DNA from: Bacteroidota bacterium
Lineage (GTDB): Bacteria > Bacteroidota > JABWAT01
DNA: 64,000 nucleotides
Direction of reading: 5' to 3'
NCBI GenBank assembly: GCA_023151185.1
Contig: JAKLJL010000002.1
Span: 507,058 to 571,057 of the forward strand
Shown here piece by piece: positions 1 to 9,077 of the stretch (positions within the stretch are counted from its first letter, which is position 1; each line of letters opens with the position of its first letter). A program made the translations under genes and the position numbers. The notes below the pieces were generated by a model, which was not told the origin of the DNA, searched no databases, and worked only from the letters and a program-made list of their open reading frames with translations.

Positions 1-1037
1 TTGCGGATCCGGATTCCAACCCGGTTTCCTTCCTTGGCGTAGGGCGTTTCAAGGTAAGCCATTGCAATTCCCTTTTCCAGCGTAGGAGAAAACGTCCCGG
101 AGGTTACCTCCCCGATCGGGGTTCCTTCAAGAGTTGTCACTTCATAATGACCCCGGGGAATGGCCTTCTCATCGAGAACAATCCCCATCAGCCGTTTTTT
201 CAGTCCGGATTCTTTCAGTGCAGCCAAAGCACTTCTTCCGTTAAATTCACCTTTGTCGAATTTGGTAATCCATCCCAGTCCGGCTTCAAGCGGATTCCGG
301 TCCCGGCCAATGTCATTACCATACAGGGCATAGCCCATTTCGGTCCGGAGGGTATCCCGGCACCCGAGTCCGACAGGTTCAAGCCCGAAAGGTTTTCCTG
401 CCTCAAGAAGTGTGTTCCAGACTGATTCTGCATGATCGGTATAAAAATACAGTTCAAATCCGGGTTCACCCGTATACCCCGTTCTGGAAATATACATATC
501 TGTACCGGCAAGCTTTCCGGTTACAAACCCATAATAGGGAATTTCAGCCAGATTTTCCGGGGTCAGTGGCTGGAGGATTTGTTCTGCAAGCGGGCCCTGA
601 ACTGCAAGGAGAGCTGTTTCGTCCGATTCATCCCGCAACTGGACATCACCGGCCAGGTGTTTCTTCATCCAGTCGAAATCTTTATCCTTGTTGGATGCAT
701 TGACGACCACCATAAAATAGTGGGGCAGTTTGTAAATGATCATATCATCCACAATTCCGCCGTCTTCATAACACATGGCGGTATACTGGGCCTTTCCCGG
801 AACCAGTTTGGTGACGTCGTTTGTCGAAATCCGGTTCAGGAAGGATTCGGCATCCTTTCCTTTAACTTCAATTTCCCCCATGTGCGAAACATCAAAAATT
901 CCGGCTTTTGTTCTGACCAGATGATGTTCATACACAATCCCGTTTTTATACTGGACGGGCATATCCCAACCGCCGAATTCAACCATTTTGGCTCCGGCAG
1001 CAAGGTGAAGGTGATGAAAGGGAGTTTTCTTAAGCAT
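1..1037 (-). CDS. gcvT: Glycine cleavage system T protein (aminomethyltransferase), 3' end cut by window edge
   Basis: Tetrahydrofolate-dependent aminomethyltransferase of the glycine cleavage complex; it takes the aminomethyl group from lipoyl-GcvH and releases ammonia and methylene-THF. The frame stays open from an ATG at 1037 to base 3, about 345 codons of a family that usually has about 360, so only the C-terminal end is missing. Visible family motifs are [10 protein letters not shown] near residue 21, [17 protein letters not shown], and [11 protein letters not shown] around residue 190. AAGGA lies about 11 nt before the ATG. It sits 22 bp downstream of the transketolase C-subunit gene on the same strand, so co-transcription is likely. 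Its partner gcvH is in this window at 61 kb, not adjacent. Confidence 0.95.
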   Translation of the reverse strand, partial: MLKKTPFHHLHLAAGAKMVEFGGWDMPVQYKNGIVYEHHLVRTKAGIFDVSHMGEIEVKGKDAESFLNRISTNDVTKLVPGKAQYTAMCYEDGGIVDDMIIYKLPHYFMVVVNASNKDKDFDWMKKHLAGDVQLRDESDETALLAVQGPLAEQILQPLTPENLAEIPYYGFVTGKLAGTDMYISRTGYTGEPGFELYFYTDHAESVWNTLLEAGKPFGLEPVGLGCRDTLRTEMGYALYGNDIGRDRNPLEAGLGWITKFDKGEFNGRSALAALKESGLKKRLMGIVLDEKAIPRGHYEVTTLEGTPIGEVTSGTFSPTLEKGIAMAYLETPYAKEGNRVGIRIR

Positions 1038-1059
1038 GGATGGTCAGTCCTTCATAGGT

Positions 1060-2019
1060 TTAGATTTTTTTCCGGCTGATCGCTTTTTTTGCAGCATCTG
1101 CAAGGGCTCCGGAAGTCAGTCCGTAGGCAGACAGAAGTTCATCCGGCAAACCGGATTCACCAAACGTATCCTGAACCGCAACAATTTCGAGCGGTACCGG
1201 ATTCCGGGTTGACAGCACATGGGCAACTGCATCCCCGAGTCCGGTATGCATCTGGTGTTCTTCAGCAGTAACAACAGCCCCGGTTTTAAGGGATGACGCC
1301 GTGATGGCATCCGAATCCAGCGGTTTGATGGTATGGATATTGATTACTTCTGCTGATATTCCATCAGCTTCAAGCCGGTCGGCAGCTTCAAGTGCTTTCC
1401 AGACCAGAATACCGGTTGCAACCAGGGTTACATCAGAACCTTCTTTCAAAACAACTGCCTTCCCGATCTGGAAATCCGGGTTGATTTCGGTGAAATTGGG
1501 CTGATTCGGGCGCCCAAACCTCAGGTAAACCGGACCCTGATGACGGGCAGCGGCAAGAGTTGCAGAATAGGTTTCATTTGCGTCACAGGGAACAAGGACC
1601 GTCATCCCCGGAAGGGCCCGCATCAATCCGATATCTTCGAGTGCCTGATGCGTTGCGCCATCCTCGCCCAGTGTCAGGCCGGCATGGGAGGCACAGATTT
1701 TAACATTTAATCCAGAATAAGCCACTGATTGGCGGATCTGGTCATAAACCCGGCCGGTAGAAAATTCAGCAAAAGTTGCGGTAAAGGGGATTTTTCCGCC
1801 AATGGCAAGGCCTGCTGCTGTCCCGATCATATCCGCTTCAGCAATTCCAACAGAAAAATACCGGTCCGGATGGTTTTCGGAAAACTTTTCAAGCTTCAGC
1901 GATCCTTTCAGATCTGCGCACAATACCACAACATCCTGATTGGTTTTCCCGAGTTCGGCCATGGCCTCGCCGAATGCATTCCGGGTTGGTTTGTTATCTT
2001 TAACAGTAAATTTTGGCAT
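1060..2019 (-). CDS. Transketolase, C-terminal subunit
   Basis: Second half of a split transketolase (pyrimidine-binding plus C-terminal domain), which pairs with the N-subunit encoded just upstream to move two-carbon units in the pentose phosphate pathway. 319 aa, normal for this subunit. Family features include FGEAMAELG near the N-terminus, the segment FSVGIAEADMIGTAAGLA (conserved Glu), and a C-terminal part containing TAEEHQMHTGLGDAVA. A longer frame opens at 2061, but the ATG at 2019 is preferred: it begins MPKFTVKD and has GGAAGTAAGG just upstream, which overlaps the stop of the N-subunit gene. The two genes are 4 bp apart and presumably translationally coupled. Confidence 0.93.
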   Translation of the reverse strand: MPKFTVKDNKPTRNAFGEAMAELGKTNQDVVVLCADLKGSLKLEKFSENHPDRYFSVGIAEADMIGTAAGLAIGGKIPFTATFAEFSTGRVYDQIRQSVAYSGLNVKICASHAGLTLGEDGATHQALEDIGLMRALPGMTVLVPCDANETYSATLAAARHQGPVYLRFGRPNQPNFTEINPDFQIGKAVVLKEGSDVTLVATGILVWKALEAADRLEADGISAEVINIHTIKPLDSDAITASSLKTGAVVTAEEHQMHTGLGDAVAHVLSTRNPVPLEIVAVQDTFGESGLPDELLSAYGLTSGALADAAKKAISRKKI

Positions 2020-2023
2020 GACC

Positions 2024-2899
2024 TTACTTCCCTTCAAAAACCCGGGCAGCCGGATCGTCATAATCTTTCCAGGCAGTCGGCGAAAGCTCTGCCAACGCCT
2101 TAGCTTCCAGTTCTCTGGACGGAGGGGTTCCGTGCCATTTTGCCTGATTTTCCATAAAAGAAACCCCTTTGCTCATGATCGTGTTGGCAATGATCACTGT
2201 GGGCTTTCCGGTTCCCCGACCGGCCTTTGCGGTCTGAACTGCTGCGAAAATCTGGCTGAAATCATGTCCGTTGATTTCGATGACGTTCCAGCCGAAAGCA
2301 GTCCACTTATCCGGAAGCGGATCCAGTTTTTTTACAACTTCGGTATCTCCGTCAATCTGAAGCCGGTTCCGGTCAACAAAGGCAATCAGGTTATCAGTTT
2401 GCTGATGAGGCCCGTTCATTGCTGCTTCCCAGATCTGACCTTCATTCAGTTCGCCATCTCCCATCAGAACATAAACCCAGTCAGAACTGCCGTTCAGTTT
2501 CTGGGCAATTGCCGCACCGACTGCGACAGAAAGCCCCTGCCCCAGACTTCCTGAGGCAACCCGGATTCCCGGAAGCCCTTCCTTGGTTGCAGGATGGCCC
2601 TGCAGGCGGCTGTGAATCCGGCGAAGGGTTCCAAGTTCATTCAGCGGAAAATACCCCGTTCTGGCCAGGGCTGCATACCACACCGGCGCAATATGTCCGT
2701 TCGACAGAAAAAACAGATCCTGCCCCTGAACAGAAGGCCAAAGGCCAGGTGAATGGTTCATTTCCTTAAAGTAAAGTGCGGTAAAAATATCTGCCATTCC
2801 AAGTGATCCGCCCAGGTGGCCGGATTCAGCCGACGAGATCATCCGGATCACATCCCGTCTGAGCTGCCTTGAAATTTCTGCTAATTCTGAGTTGGTCAT
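2024..2899 (-). CDS. Transketolase, N-terminal (thiamine diphosphate-binding) subunit
   Basis: First half of split transketolase, 291 aa. The SAESGHLGGSLGMADI motif near the start and the MGDGELNEGQIWEAAM segment (the GDG...N thiamine-diphosphate/Mg2+ signature) identify it. The frame extends upstream to 3007 but that extension is unlike the family; the ATG at 2899 is preceded by AGAGGATT and starts MTNSELAEISRQL, which fits other TktN starts. It is first in a likely operon tktN-tktC-gcvT. A promoter with a G/C tract in its spacer is proposed at 2931-2959. Confidence 0.93.
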   Translation of the reverse strand: MTNSELAEISRQLRRDVIRMISSAESGHLGGSLGMADIFTALYFKEMNHSPGLWPSVQGQDLFFLSNGHIAPVWYAALARTGYFPLNELGTLRRIHSRLQGHPATKEGLPGIRVASGSLGQGLSVAVGAAIAQKLNGSSDWVYVLMGDGELNEGQIWEAAMNGPHQQTDNLIAFVDRNRLQIDGDTEVVKKLDPLPDKWTAFGWNVIEINGHDFSQIFAAVQTAKAGRGTGKPTVIIANTIMSKGVSFMENQAKWHGTPPSRELEAKALAELSPTAWKDYDDPAARVFEGK

Positions 2900-2930
2900 A
2901 ATCCTCTGGTTTAAATCTGGATAAGATATA

Positions 2931-2959
2931 AATTTACAGTATTCGGGGGGGGATTTCAA
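2931..2959 (-). promoter_or_regulatory. Candidate sigma-70 promoter of the transketolase/gcvT operon with C8 tract in spacer
   Basis: Read on the minus strand: TTGAAA (2959-2954), a 17-nt spacer (2953-2937) that contains eight consecutive C, then TAAATT (2936-2931). The start codon is 32 nt further down. A TATCTT also lies at 2928-2923 but would place the -35 inside the C run. Inferred by eye only. Confidence 0.4.
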
Positions 2960-3079
2960 ATAGTCCGGTTCTTTAACGGATGGGTTGTGATCTGACCGGG
3001 GCAGCACCGGATGCGGTGCAGGGTTAATTTTTCTGCACGTTTACCAGATTGGCACCCTTTCCTAAACCGGTTACTCAGG

Positions 3080-3433
3080 ATGAGTAAAATCCTGAAAGGA
3101 AATTCCAGGAAACGCTTTTACCTGGTTTTGTTGCCACTTTCATTGTCAGTCTTTTTTTCCTTTGACTCCTGGATTCAGCATCCGGAGCTAACGCTGCAAA
3201 ATCAAACTGAGCTTCCGGATAGTGATTTTGGTTTGATTCAGGTCGTCCGGGTAAAAAACAGCGGCCGGGAATAAACTGCCTCAACTGTGCTTGTTGAAGG
3301 TGAACTGGGGCCCGGTGATGAACTGATTGTAACAGTAGTTCTGATTGGCGAACTGGAAGCAGGAAAGACCCGTACACCTAGGGTATTTTTTCCCGGAAAT
3401 CGGCAAAAAAGGCAAGAGGAACACCAACTTTGA
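3080..3433 (+). pseudogene. DUF1573-like secreted protein, interrupted by an in-frame TAA
   Basis: From ATG 3080 the frame encodes a basic N-region and hydrophobic stretch (RKRFYLVLLPLSLSVFF), then PELTLQN...DSDFGLIQVVRVKNSGRE, which resembles the 'DFG-I...V-N-G' start of DUF1573 (ASPM/SPD-2/Hydin-like) domains. A TAA at 3272-3274 stops it. The same frame then continues for 52 codons to TGA 3433 with TVLVEGELGPGDELIVTVVL and FFPGN, which read like the 'L-PG-E--I-V' strand and end of the same domain. The simplest reading is a recently broken gene of about 117 codons. AGG abuts the ATG, a poor ribosome site. Alternatives are a genuine 64-aa secreted peptide or a sequencing error. Confidence 0.45.
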
Positions 3434-3489
3434 TCCTAAGCTGCGAAGGTGAGTACGGCCGGAAATAGTCAGGGAGGCAGTAAATTGGT

Positions 3490-3518
3490 CCGGGGGAAGC
3501 CAGAATAGTTTCCCCCGG
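3490..3518 (-). terminator. Hairpin just downstream of the S46 peptidase gene
   Basis: CCGGGGGAA (3490-3498) pairs with TTCCCCCGG (3510-3518) over an 11-nt loop, 8 bp after the peptidase stop on the minus strand. There is no strong T run, so it may stabilise the mRNA rather than terminate. Confidence 0.4.
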
Positions 3519-3526
3519 AAACCCAC

Positions 3527-5656
3527 TCATTTTACAATTGTAAGTTCATCCAGAATATTCTTCGCACCCGAAAATTTATCCAGAATGAAAAGAACATACC
3601 GGGAATCAACTGCGATTGTCCGGTTATTCGCATCCTCGAATTTCCAGTCACCGGTCAGGGCTTCCCAGACACCGTCAAAGGCGCAGCCGATCAGTTCTCC
3701 TTTTCCGTTCAGAACCGGGCTTCCCGAATTTCCGCCGGTAATGTCATTGGTGGTCAGGAAGGCAACCGGAACGTCTCCCAGTTTTTTATCTGTGTAGGAA
3801 CCGAGGTCCTTTGTTTTATGCAGGTCAATCAATTTTTTAGGATTGGCAAACGGTTCTTCACCCGATTCCTTTTCGATAACTCCTGAAAATTTGGTGATAT
3901 ATCCATAAGAAACGGCATCTCTCGGGTTATAACCCTTTACTGAACCGTAGGAAAACCGAATGGTGGAATTGGCATCCGGATAGAAGTACTTCCCTTTAAA
4001 TGCCATCATTCCCTCGATCAGGAGTCTGCGGAGTTCACTCAGATTCCGGTTGAACTCTCCTGTAAAGGCTGTGACAGAAGATAACTCTGCCTGAATAGCG
4101 GCAGCAAGTTTCAGTGCGTCATTTTCTGGTGATTTACCCGATGCAATTTCCTCAAGAAGTGCAGTAAACCCTGCTTTATCTCCCAATTTAAGTGCATTGA
4201 CAACACCCGATGCAATCTGGTCTGCACTTTGGTCTGCCGAAAGACCTGGAAGCAGGGAAAGGGCAAGAGCTTGATTTTCCGGAAGGGCAAAGGCCAGTTT
4301 CAGATTATTTCTGAGGATATTTTTTTCAATTTTGGGATTTACTTCAAGAAAAGTTTCCATGTTAGCTTCAATAAAGGAAGCCTTTATGTCCTCCGCCATC
4401 GGCTGACCGGCCAATTTCGAAATGCTTTTATTTAAACTGTTTGCAAGAGAAAACCACCGTGACCGGTTTACCCATTGTACAACGGTATTTTTTTGGTTTT
4501 TTGCTTCCAGCTTTTGGTACCAGCCACTGAATTCGTTCAGCAGGTTGCCGTATTTTGCTTTTCTTGCCGGGTCTTTTGAAACCCATTCCATAAAGGCTTT
4601 TTCTTCGGCCTGTTTTTGGGCAATCAAACCGTTTTTGCTGAGCCCTGCAATATTGCCCTCGAAATTCTTGAGAGAATTCATGTAACTTTTTACAATAGAA
4701 GCATATTCAATTTCAAGTTCTTTATCGTTTTGATAAGCCTCTTCCATTCCTTTGATTCCGGCATTCAGGGCAGCAATCGTTTGCGGATAGCTGTAATTCA
4801 GTGCAAAGGCGGTTTCAATCGAAGTTCTGTACCGGGTAGTTCTTCCCGGGTAGCCCATAATCAGCGTTACGTCGTTTTCCTTGATTCCGGAAGCCGAAAT
4901 TTTAAGAAACCGCTTAGGGACAAATGGTACGTTGGCTTCACTGTATTTCCCCGATGTTTTCCCGTCTTTGGCAGCATAAGCCCGCATTATTGAAAAATCA
5001 CCCGTATGCCGCGGCCACATCCAGTTATCCACTTCGCCACCGTACTCACCGATCGATCTGGGCGGTGCATAGACCAAACGGATATCACCAAAATTCCGGA
5101 GAACAAACAGGACATATTCATTTCCGTCATTCATCGGGACAACACGGGCATTCCGCTCGGGAAACTCGGTATATTTTTTGGTTATTGTATCCGAAATTGC
5201 CTTAAAGGCAGCTTCTCTCGACTCAAGGGTTTTGCAGGTATCCAGGGCAGCCTTTACCCGGGAAGTAACATCCAGTACCTTTTCTGTTAACCGGCCTGAA
5301 TAGCTTGATTTCAGTTCCTCTGCCTTTGTTTTGGCATGAAACCCGTTTGTAATCAGATCATTTGCAGCCGTTGAGTTCTCCTGAATTGCACCAAATGCCA
5401 CATGGTGATTCGTCAGGATCAGCCCCTCGGCAGAGACAAATTCCCCGGTTCCGCCACCCAACTGAATAATAGCCTGGTCGATGCCTTTCCCTTCTGCACC
5501 GGTTACAATTTCTCCCGGTTTAATCACCAGACCCATTGATTTTAATTTTTTCCAGTCCAGCTTATCCAGTTTGTTCAGCAGAAACATTCCTTCGTCTGCA
5601 CTGGCATTTCCGGCAGCAAGCCCGATCAGGATTACCGGAAAAAGAAACTTCTTCAT
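3527..5656 (-). CDS. S46 family dipeptidyl peptidase (DPP7/DPP11 type), periplasmic
   Basis: Chymotrypsin-fold serine exopeptidase that removes dipeptides from peptide N-termini in the periplasm; 709 aa, the usual size. Residues 1-20 form a signal peptide (MKKFLFPVILIGLAAGNASA). Proposed catalytic triad: His85 in TNHHVAFGA, Asp220 in PRHTGDFS, Ser644 in GGNSGSP. Eighteen residues after the Ser is Gly662 in AFDGVWEA, the position where characterised DPP7 has Gly and DPP11 has Arg, so a preference for hydrophobic P1 residues is inferred rather than acidic ones. ATG 5656 directly begins the signal peptide. Single gene, flanked by a pseudogene and by divergent mutS. Confidence 0.93.
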   Translation of the reverse strand: MKKFLFPVILIGLAAGNASADEGMFLLNKLDKLDWKKLKSMGLVIKPGEIVTGAEGKGIDQAIIQLGGGTGEFVSAEGLILTNHHVAFGAIQENSTAANDLITNGFHAKTKAEELKSSYSGRLTEKVLDVTSRVKAALDTCKTLESREAAFKAISDTITKKYTEFPERNARVVPMNDGNEYVLFVLRNFGDIRLVYAPPRSIGEYGGEVDNWMWPRHTGDFSIMRAYAAKDGKTSGKYSEANVPFVPKRFLKISASGIKENDVTLIMGYPGRTTRYRTSIETAFALNYSYPQTIAALNAGIKGMEEAYQNDKELEIEYASIVKSYMNSLKNFEGNIAGLSKNGLIAQKQAEEKAFMEWVSKDPARKAKYGNLLNEFSGWYQKLEAKNQKNTVVQWVNRSRWFSLANSLNKSISKLAGQPMAEDIKASFIEANMETFLEVNPKIEKNILRNNLKLAFALPENQALALSLLPGLSADQSADQIASGVVNALKLGDKAGFTALLEEIASGKSPENDALKLAAAIQAELSSVTAFTGEFNRNLSELRRLLIEGMMAFKGKYFYPDANSTIRFSYGSVKGYNPRDAVSYGYITKFSGVIEKESGEEPFANPKKLIDLHKTKDLGSYTDKKLGDVPVAFLTTNDITGGNSGSPVLNGKGELIGCAFDGVWEALTGDWKFEDANNRTIAVDSRYVLFILDKFSGAKNILDELTIVK

Positions 5657-5966
5657 TTCAAAACTCTCCGAAATTAGTTGTTTTGAAGCAAAAGGGGTGG
5701 CAAACCTACCACATTCAGATTCTGCTTCTTAGTTCAAAGTTACGCCTGAACCCGGGCAATCAGAAAAAAACAGCCTGGCCATAATCAAGTTTTAACAAAA
5801 CCGGCTGGTTTTGGCGGATTTTTCCTCTTTTCGGGCAGTATTTCTGTCAACCCGTTACGTTTTCTGCCAGGGCATGCCGGATTAAACCGGTAAATTTTCA
5901 TCCTCTTTTCATTTGTTGATTTCCGTCCCGTTCTTCATTTTTATGGTTTTGGATAAAAGACTCAGA
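5657..5966. other. Intergenic region between divergent S46 peptidase and mutS
   Basis: About 310 bp, AT-rich, must hold the promoters of both divergent genes. I see no strong paired -35/-10, no repeat and no RNA. The mutS frame is open upstream to 5913, but that extension is not family-like. Confidence 0.4.
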
Positions 5967-8582
5967 ATGAAAACAGAAACTCCCCTGATGGCACAATATT
6001 CCCGGATCAAGGCAAAATATCCGGACGTTCTTTTGCTGTTCCGAGTCGGGGATTTTTATGAAACTTTCAATGAAGATGCCAAAACCTGTTCAAAGGTTTT
6101 GGGAATCACCCTCACAAAACGCTCGAACGGTGCTGCCGGTGATACCCCGCTGGCTGGTTTCCCGTTTCATTCCGTCGAAACTTACCTGCCCCGGCTGGTT
6201 GCTGCAGGACTTAGGGTTGCGATCTGTGAACAGCTTGAAGATCCGAAACTTACCAAAACCATTGTTAAGCGGGATGTAGTTGAAGTTATTACCCCCGGTG
6301 TTACTTTCTCGGATAAACTGCTTGATCAGAAATCAAACAACTTCCTGGGGGCTCTTATTGTTGAAAAGGACCTGGCAGGATTCTCATTTGCTGATGCGTC
6401 GACTGGAGAGTTTTTTACCTGGGAAGGCCCCTTCCAACAGGTCGCCGGACTTCAGGAAATGATTCAGCCCAGAGAAATTCTGATTCCCCGGCGCCTGCGG
6501 AATGAATTTAAAATCCCGGTCAGGGCCGTTATCACCGAAAGGGATGACTGGATTTTTTCAGCCCAGCACGGAAAGGATGAACTTCTCAGACATTTTAAAA
6601 CTCATTCCCTGAAGTCCTTCGGACTTGAAACCGAACACCTTGCTATCATGTCGGCCGGGGCCATTCTTCAGTATCTCTATGAAAACCAGAAAGAAAATCT
6701 GGGGCACATCCGGAAGCTGGGACTTTATAACCCTGAAGAATTCATGGTTCTGGATCCGTCTACCAAACGGAATCTGGAACTGATTACCTCGATGCAGGGT
6801 GAAGGTCAGAAAACCGGTACTCTGATCTCGATTCTGGATGAAACTGAAACCCCGATGGGGGCTCGCCTTCTGAAAAAATGGATTTTCCAGCCGCTGAAAT
6901 CTGCTGAACCGGTCAACCGGAGGCTTTGTGCTGTTACCGAGTTTCATCGTTCCGGAACCCTTTTGGGCCAGATCCGGAACCAGCTTTCAGGATTTGCTGA
7001 TCTTGAACGGCTGGCTGCCAAACTTTCAATGGGTAAAATTTCCCCACGGGAACTGATCCTGCTGAAAGAATCACTCAGAGAACTTCCTTCGATCAGGAAA
7101 ACCCTTTCTGAATGCACGTCTGACCTAACCCGGTCCCTAAACACTGCGATTTCCGAATTGCCGGAGGCTGTTACCCTGATAGAAGAAACCCTGGTCAGCG
7201 ACCCTCCGGCTCTGATTACTGATGGCGGACTTATCCGGGAAGGATTTAATTCGGAACTCGATGAACTCAGAGACCTTGCCAAAAACGGTAAGTCCTGGAT
7301 GCAGAACCTTCAGCAGGCAGAACGGGACAGGACCGGAATTTCGAGTCTTAAAATCAATTTTAACTCGGTTTTCGGGTATTACATCGAAATTACCCGGACC
7401 AACTTTGATAAAATCCCGGAAAATTACATCCGGAAGCAAACTCTGGCTAATGCAGAACGGTTTATTACGCCTGAGCTGAAGGAAACTGAAGAAAAATTAC
7501 TCCATGCCGAAGAAAAAATGACGGCACTGGAACAGGCGTTGTTTCTTGATCTGCGGAAAAAACTTTTGACCTGGGTCGAACCGCTTCAGGAAACAGCCGC
7601 CGCCATTGCTGCTCTGGATTGCCTTTCCAATTTTGCCTTTGTTGCCCGCCGCCGGAATTATACCCGGCCCGAAGTTACCGATGGAGATGAAATTGAAATC
7701 CGGGATGGCCGCCATCCGGTTATTGAACACCTTCTTCCACCCGGAGAGGAATACGTTCCCAATGATGTGAAACTGAATTCGGAAAGTGATCAGATTCTGG
7801 TGATCACCGGGCCAAATATGAGCGGGAAGTCGTCCTTTCTGCGCCAGGCGGGGCTGATTACCCTCATGGCCCAGACCGGCTCCTTTGTTCCTGCAGCTTC
7901 CGCAAAAATCGGAACTGTTGACCGGATTTTCACCCGCGTCGGAGCAAGCGACAATCTGGCAGCCGGTGAATCAACCTTTTTGGTTGAAATGAACGAAACT
8001 GCCGCCATTCTGAATAATGCTACCAACCGGTCTCTGATCCTTCTGGACGAAATCGGACGGGGTACTTCGACCTACGACGGACTTTCGATTGCCTGGAGTT
8101 TATGCGAATTCCTGCATGAATCAGCCGGTTCAAGGGCCAAAACACTGTTCGCCACGCATTATCATGAACTGAATGAACTTGCCGCATCCTTTCCAAGAAT
8201 CCGGAATTATAACGTTGAAGTCAGGGAATATGGGGATAAAGTGATTTTTCTCCGGAAAATTATCCCGGGAGGGGCTGACCACTCTTACGGAATTCAGGTT
8301 GCTCAAATGGCCGGTCTTCCTGACGGGCTGATCCGCCGGGCGAGGGAAATTCTGACTGAACTGGAAAGGGGCGCATTTCTAACCGGAACGGAGGCCAGAT
8401 CTCACTCATCTGAAATCTACAATCCCGATGACGGATTTCAGATGACCCTGTTTGAAATTCAGGAAGCGCCGATCATCCAGGCACTTTTAAAACTGGACAT
8501 CAACCGGATGGCACCCGTTGAAGCTTTGTTAAAATTGTCTGAACTCACTTCGATGGCAAGAGCTGCAATGAAAAAGAAATGA
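5967..8582 (+). CDS. mutS: DNA mismatch repair protein MutS
   Basis: Recognises mismatches and small loops and recruits MutL; 871 aa, full length. The mismatch-reading Phe-x-Glu is at residues 31-33 in RVGDFYETF. The ATPase Walker A is GPNMSGKSS (615-623), followed by DEIGRGTSTYDGLSIA (Walker B/signature) and ATHYHEL. The ATG at 5967 (MKTETPLMAQY) is chosen over the start at 5913 because MutS proteins begin just before the 'P-M-QY' segment. It converges with the small membrane protein gene at 8586, only 3 bp separating the two stops. Confidence 0.97.
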   Translation: MKTETPLMAQYSRIKAKYPDVLLLFRVGDFYETFNEDAKTCSKVLGITLTKRSNGAAGDTPLAGFPFHSVETYLPRLVAAGLRVAICEQLEDPKLTKTIVKRDVVEVITPGVTFSDKLLDQKSNNFLGALIVEKDLAGFSFADASTGEFFTWEGPFQQVAGLQEMIQPREILIPRRLRNEFKIPVRAVITERDDWIFSAQHGKDELLRHFKTHSLKSFGLETEHLAIMSAGAILQYLYENQKENLGHIRKLGLYNPEEFMVLDPSTKRNLELITSMQGEGQKTGTLISILDETETPMGARLLKKWIFQPLKSAEPVNRRLCAVTEFHRSGTLLGQIRNQLSGFADLERLAAKLSMGKISPRELILLKESLRELPSIRKTLSECTSDLTRSLNTAISELPEAVTLIEETLVSDPPALITDGGLIREGFNSELDELRDLAKNGKSWMQNLQQAERDRTGISSLKINFNSVFGYYIEITRTNFDKIPENYIRKQTLANAERFITPELKETEEKLLHAEEKMTALEQALFLDLRKKLLTWVEPLQETAAAIAALDCLSNFAFVARRRNYTRPEVTDGDEIEIRDGRHPVIEHLLPPGEEYVPNDVKLNSESDQILVITGPNMSGKSSFLRQAGLITLMAQTGSFVPAASAKIGTVDRIFTRVGASDNLAAGESTFLVEMNETAAILNNATNRSLILLDEIGRGTSTYDGLSIAWSLCEFLHESAGSRAKTLFATHYHELNELAASFPRIRNYNVEVREYGDKVIFLRKIIPGGADHSYGIQVAQMAGLPDGLIRRAREILTELERGAFLTGTEARSHSSEIYNPDDGFQMTLFEIQEAPIIQALLKLDINRMAPVEALLKLSELTSMARAAMKKK

Positions 8583-8585
8583 CGG

Positions 8586-9077
8586 TCAGTTCCCTGCCGG
8601 TCTGGCACGATCGGTATCCTGAGCCGCCCGGATCATCCCGCCAATCATACTGAAGGCCCCGAAAATCAGCGAGGACAAAATTCCGAAAATCAGTACCCAC
8701 GGGAAGGAGAAAATTTCGGCAGGTGAAAAACCACCCGCCGAAGACTGAAAATCAGATTGATTCAATCCGAATTGGGTCATGGTGGATTCAATTTCCTGCT
8801 GCAGCGTTTCAAGCCCAACCATCTGAAGAACAAACATCTGGAAAATCAGCGAAATCAGACTGCCCACAATCCCGCTCAGAAGTCCGGCCAGAGCCCCTTC
8901 TGACAAAGAAAGGAAAGTTCCGCTGTTTTTGTGGTAGTAATAAACTGTAAAATACCCGCCGATAATAAATCCTGCACAGCAGATCAGATTAATCATCGAA
9001 ATAACAGGAAAAACCGAGATTCCTGCAGAGAGAAGTCCGCCAAACACGATCGCTTTTGTTTTAATATCCTGAAACAT
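8586..9077 (-). CDS. Small membrane protein of unknown function (DUF4199-like)
   Basis: 163 aa with four hydrophobic segments: about residues 10-29, 31-48, 62-88 and 125-148. A polar loop rich in Gln, Ser and Asn (around 93-120) lies between the third and fourth. The layout recalls DUF4199 proteins common in FCB genomes, but I cannot show homology. It overlaps the 3' end of the upstream DUF2085 gene by 17 bp, so the two are translationally coupled. Confidence 0.7.
   Translation of the reverse strand: MFQDIKTKAIVFGGLLSAGISVFPVISMINLICCAGFIIGGYFTVYYYHKNSGTFLSLSEGALAGLLSGIVGSLISLIFQMFVLQMVGLETLQQEIESTMTQFGLNQSDFQSSAGGFSPAEIFSFPWVLIFGILSSLIFGAFSMIGGMIRAAQDTDRARPAGN

Noticed and set aside
447-470. 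GTTCAAATCC string resembling a tRNA T-arm
   Set aside because: No acceptor, D or anticodon arms around it; it lies inside gcvT coding sequence.
432-1079. 215-codon plus-strand frame
   Set aside because: It is antisense to gcvT, whose translation shows clear family motifs; codon pattern is that of a shadow.
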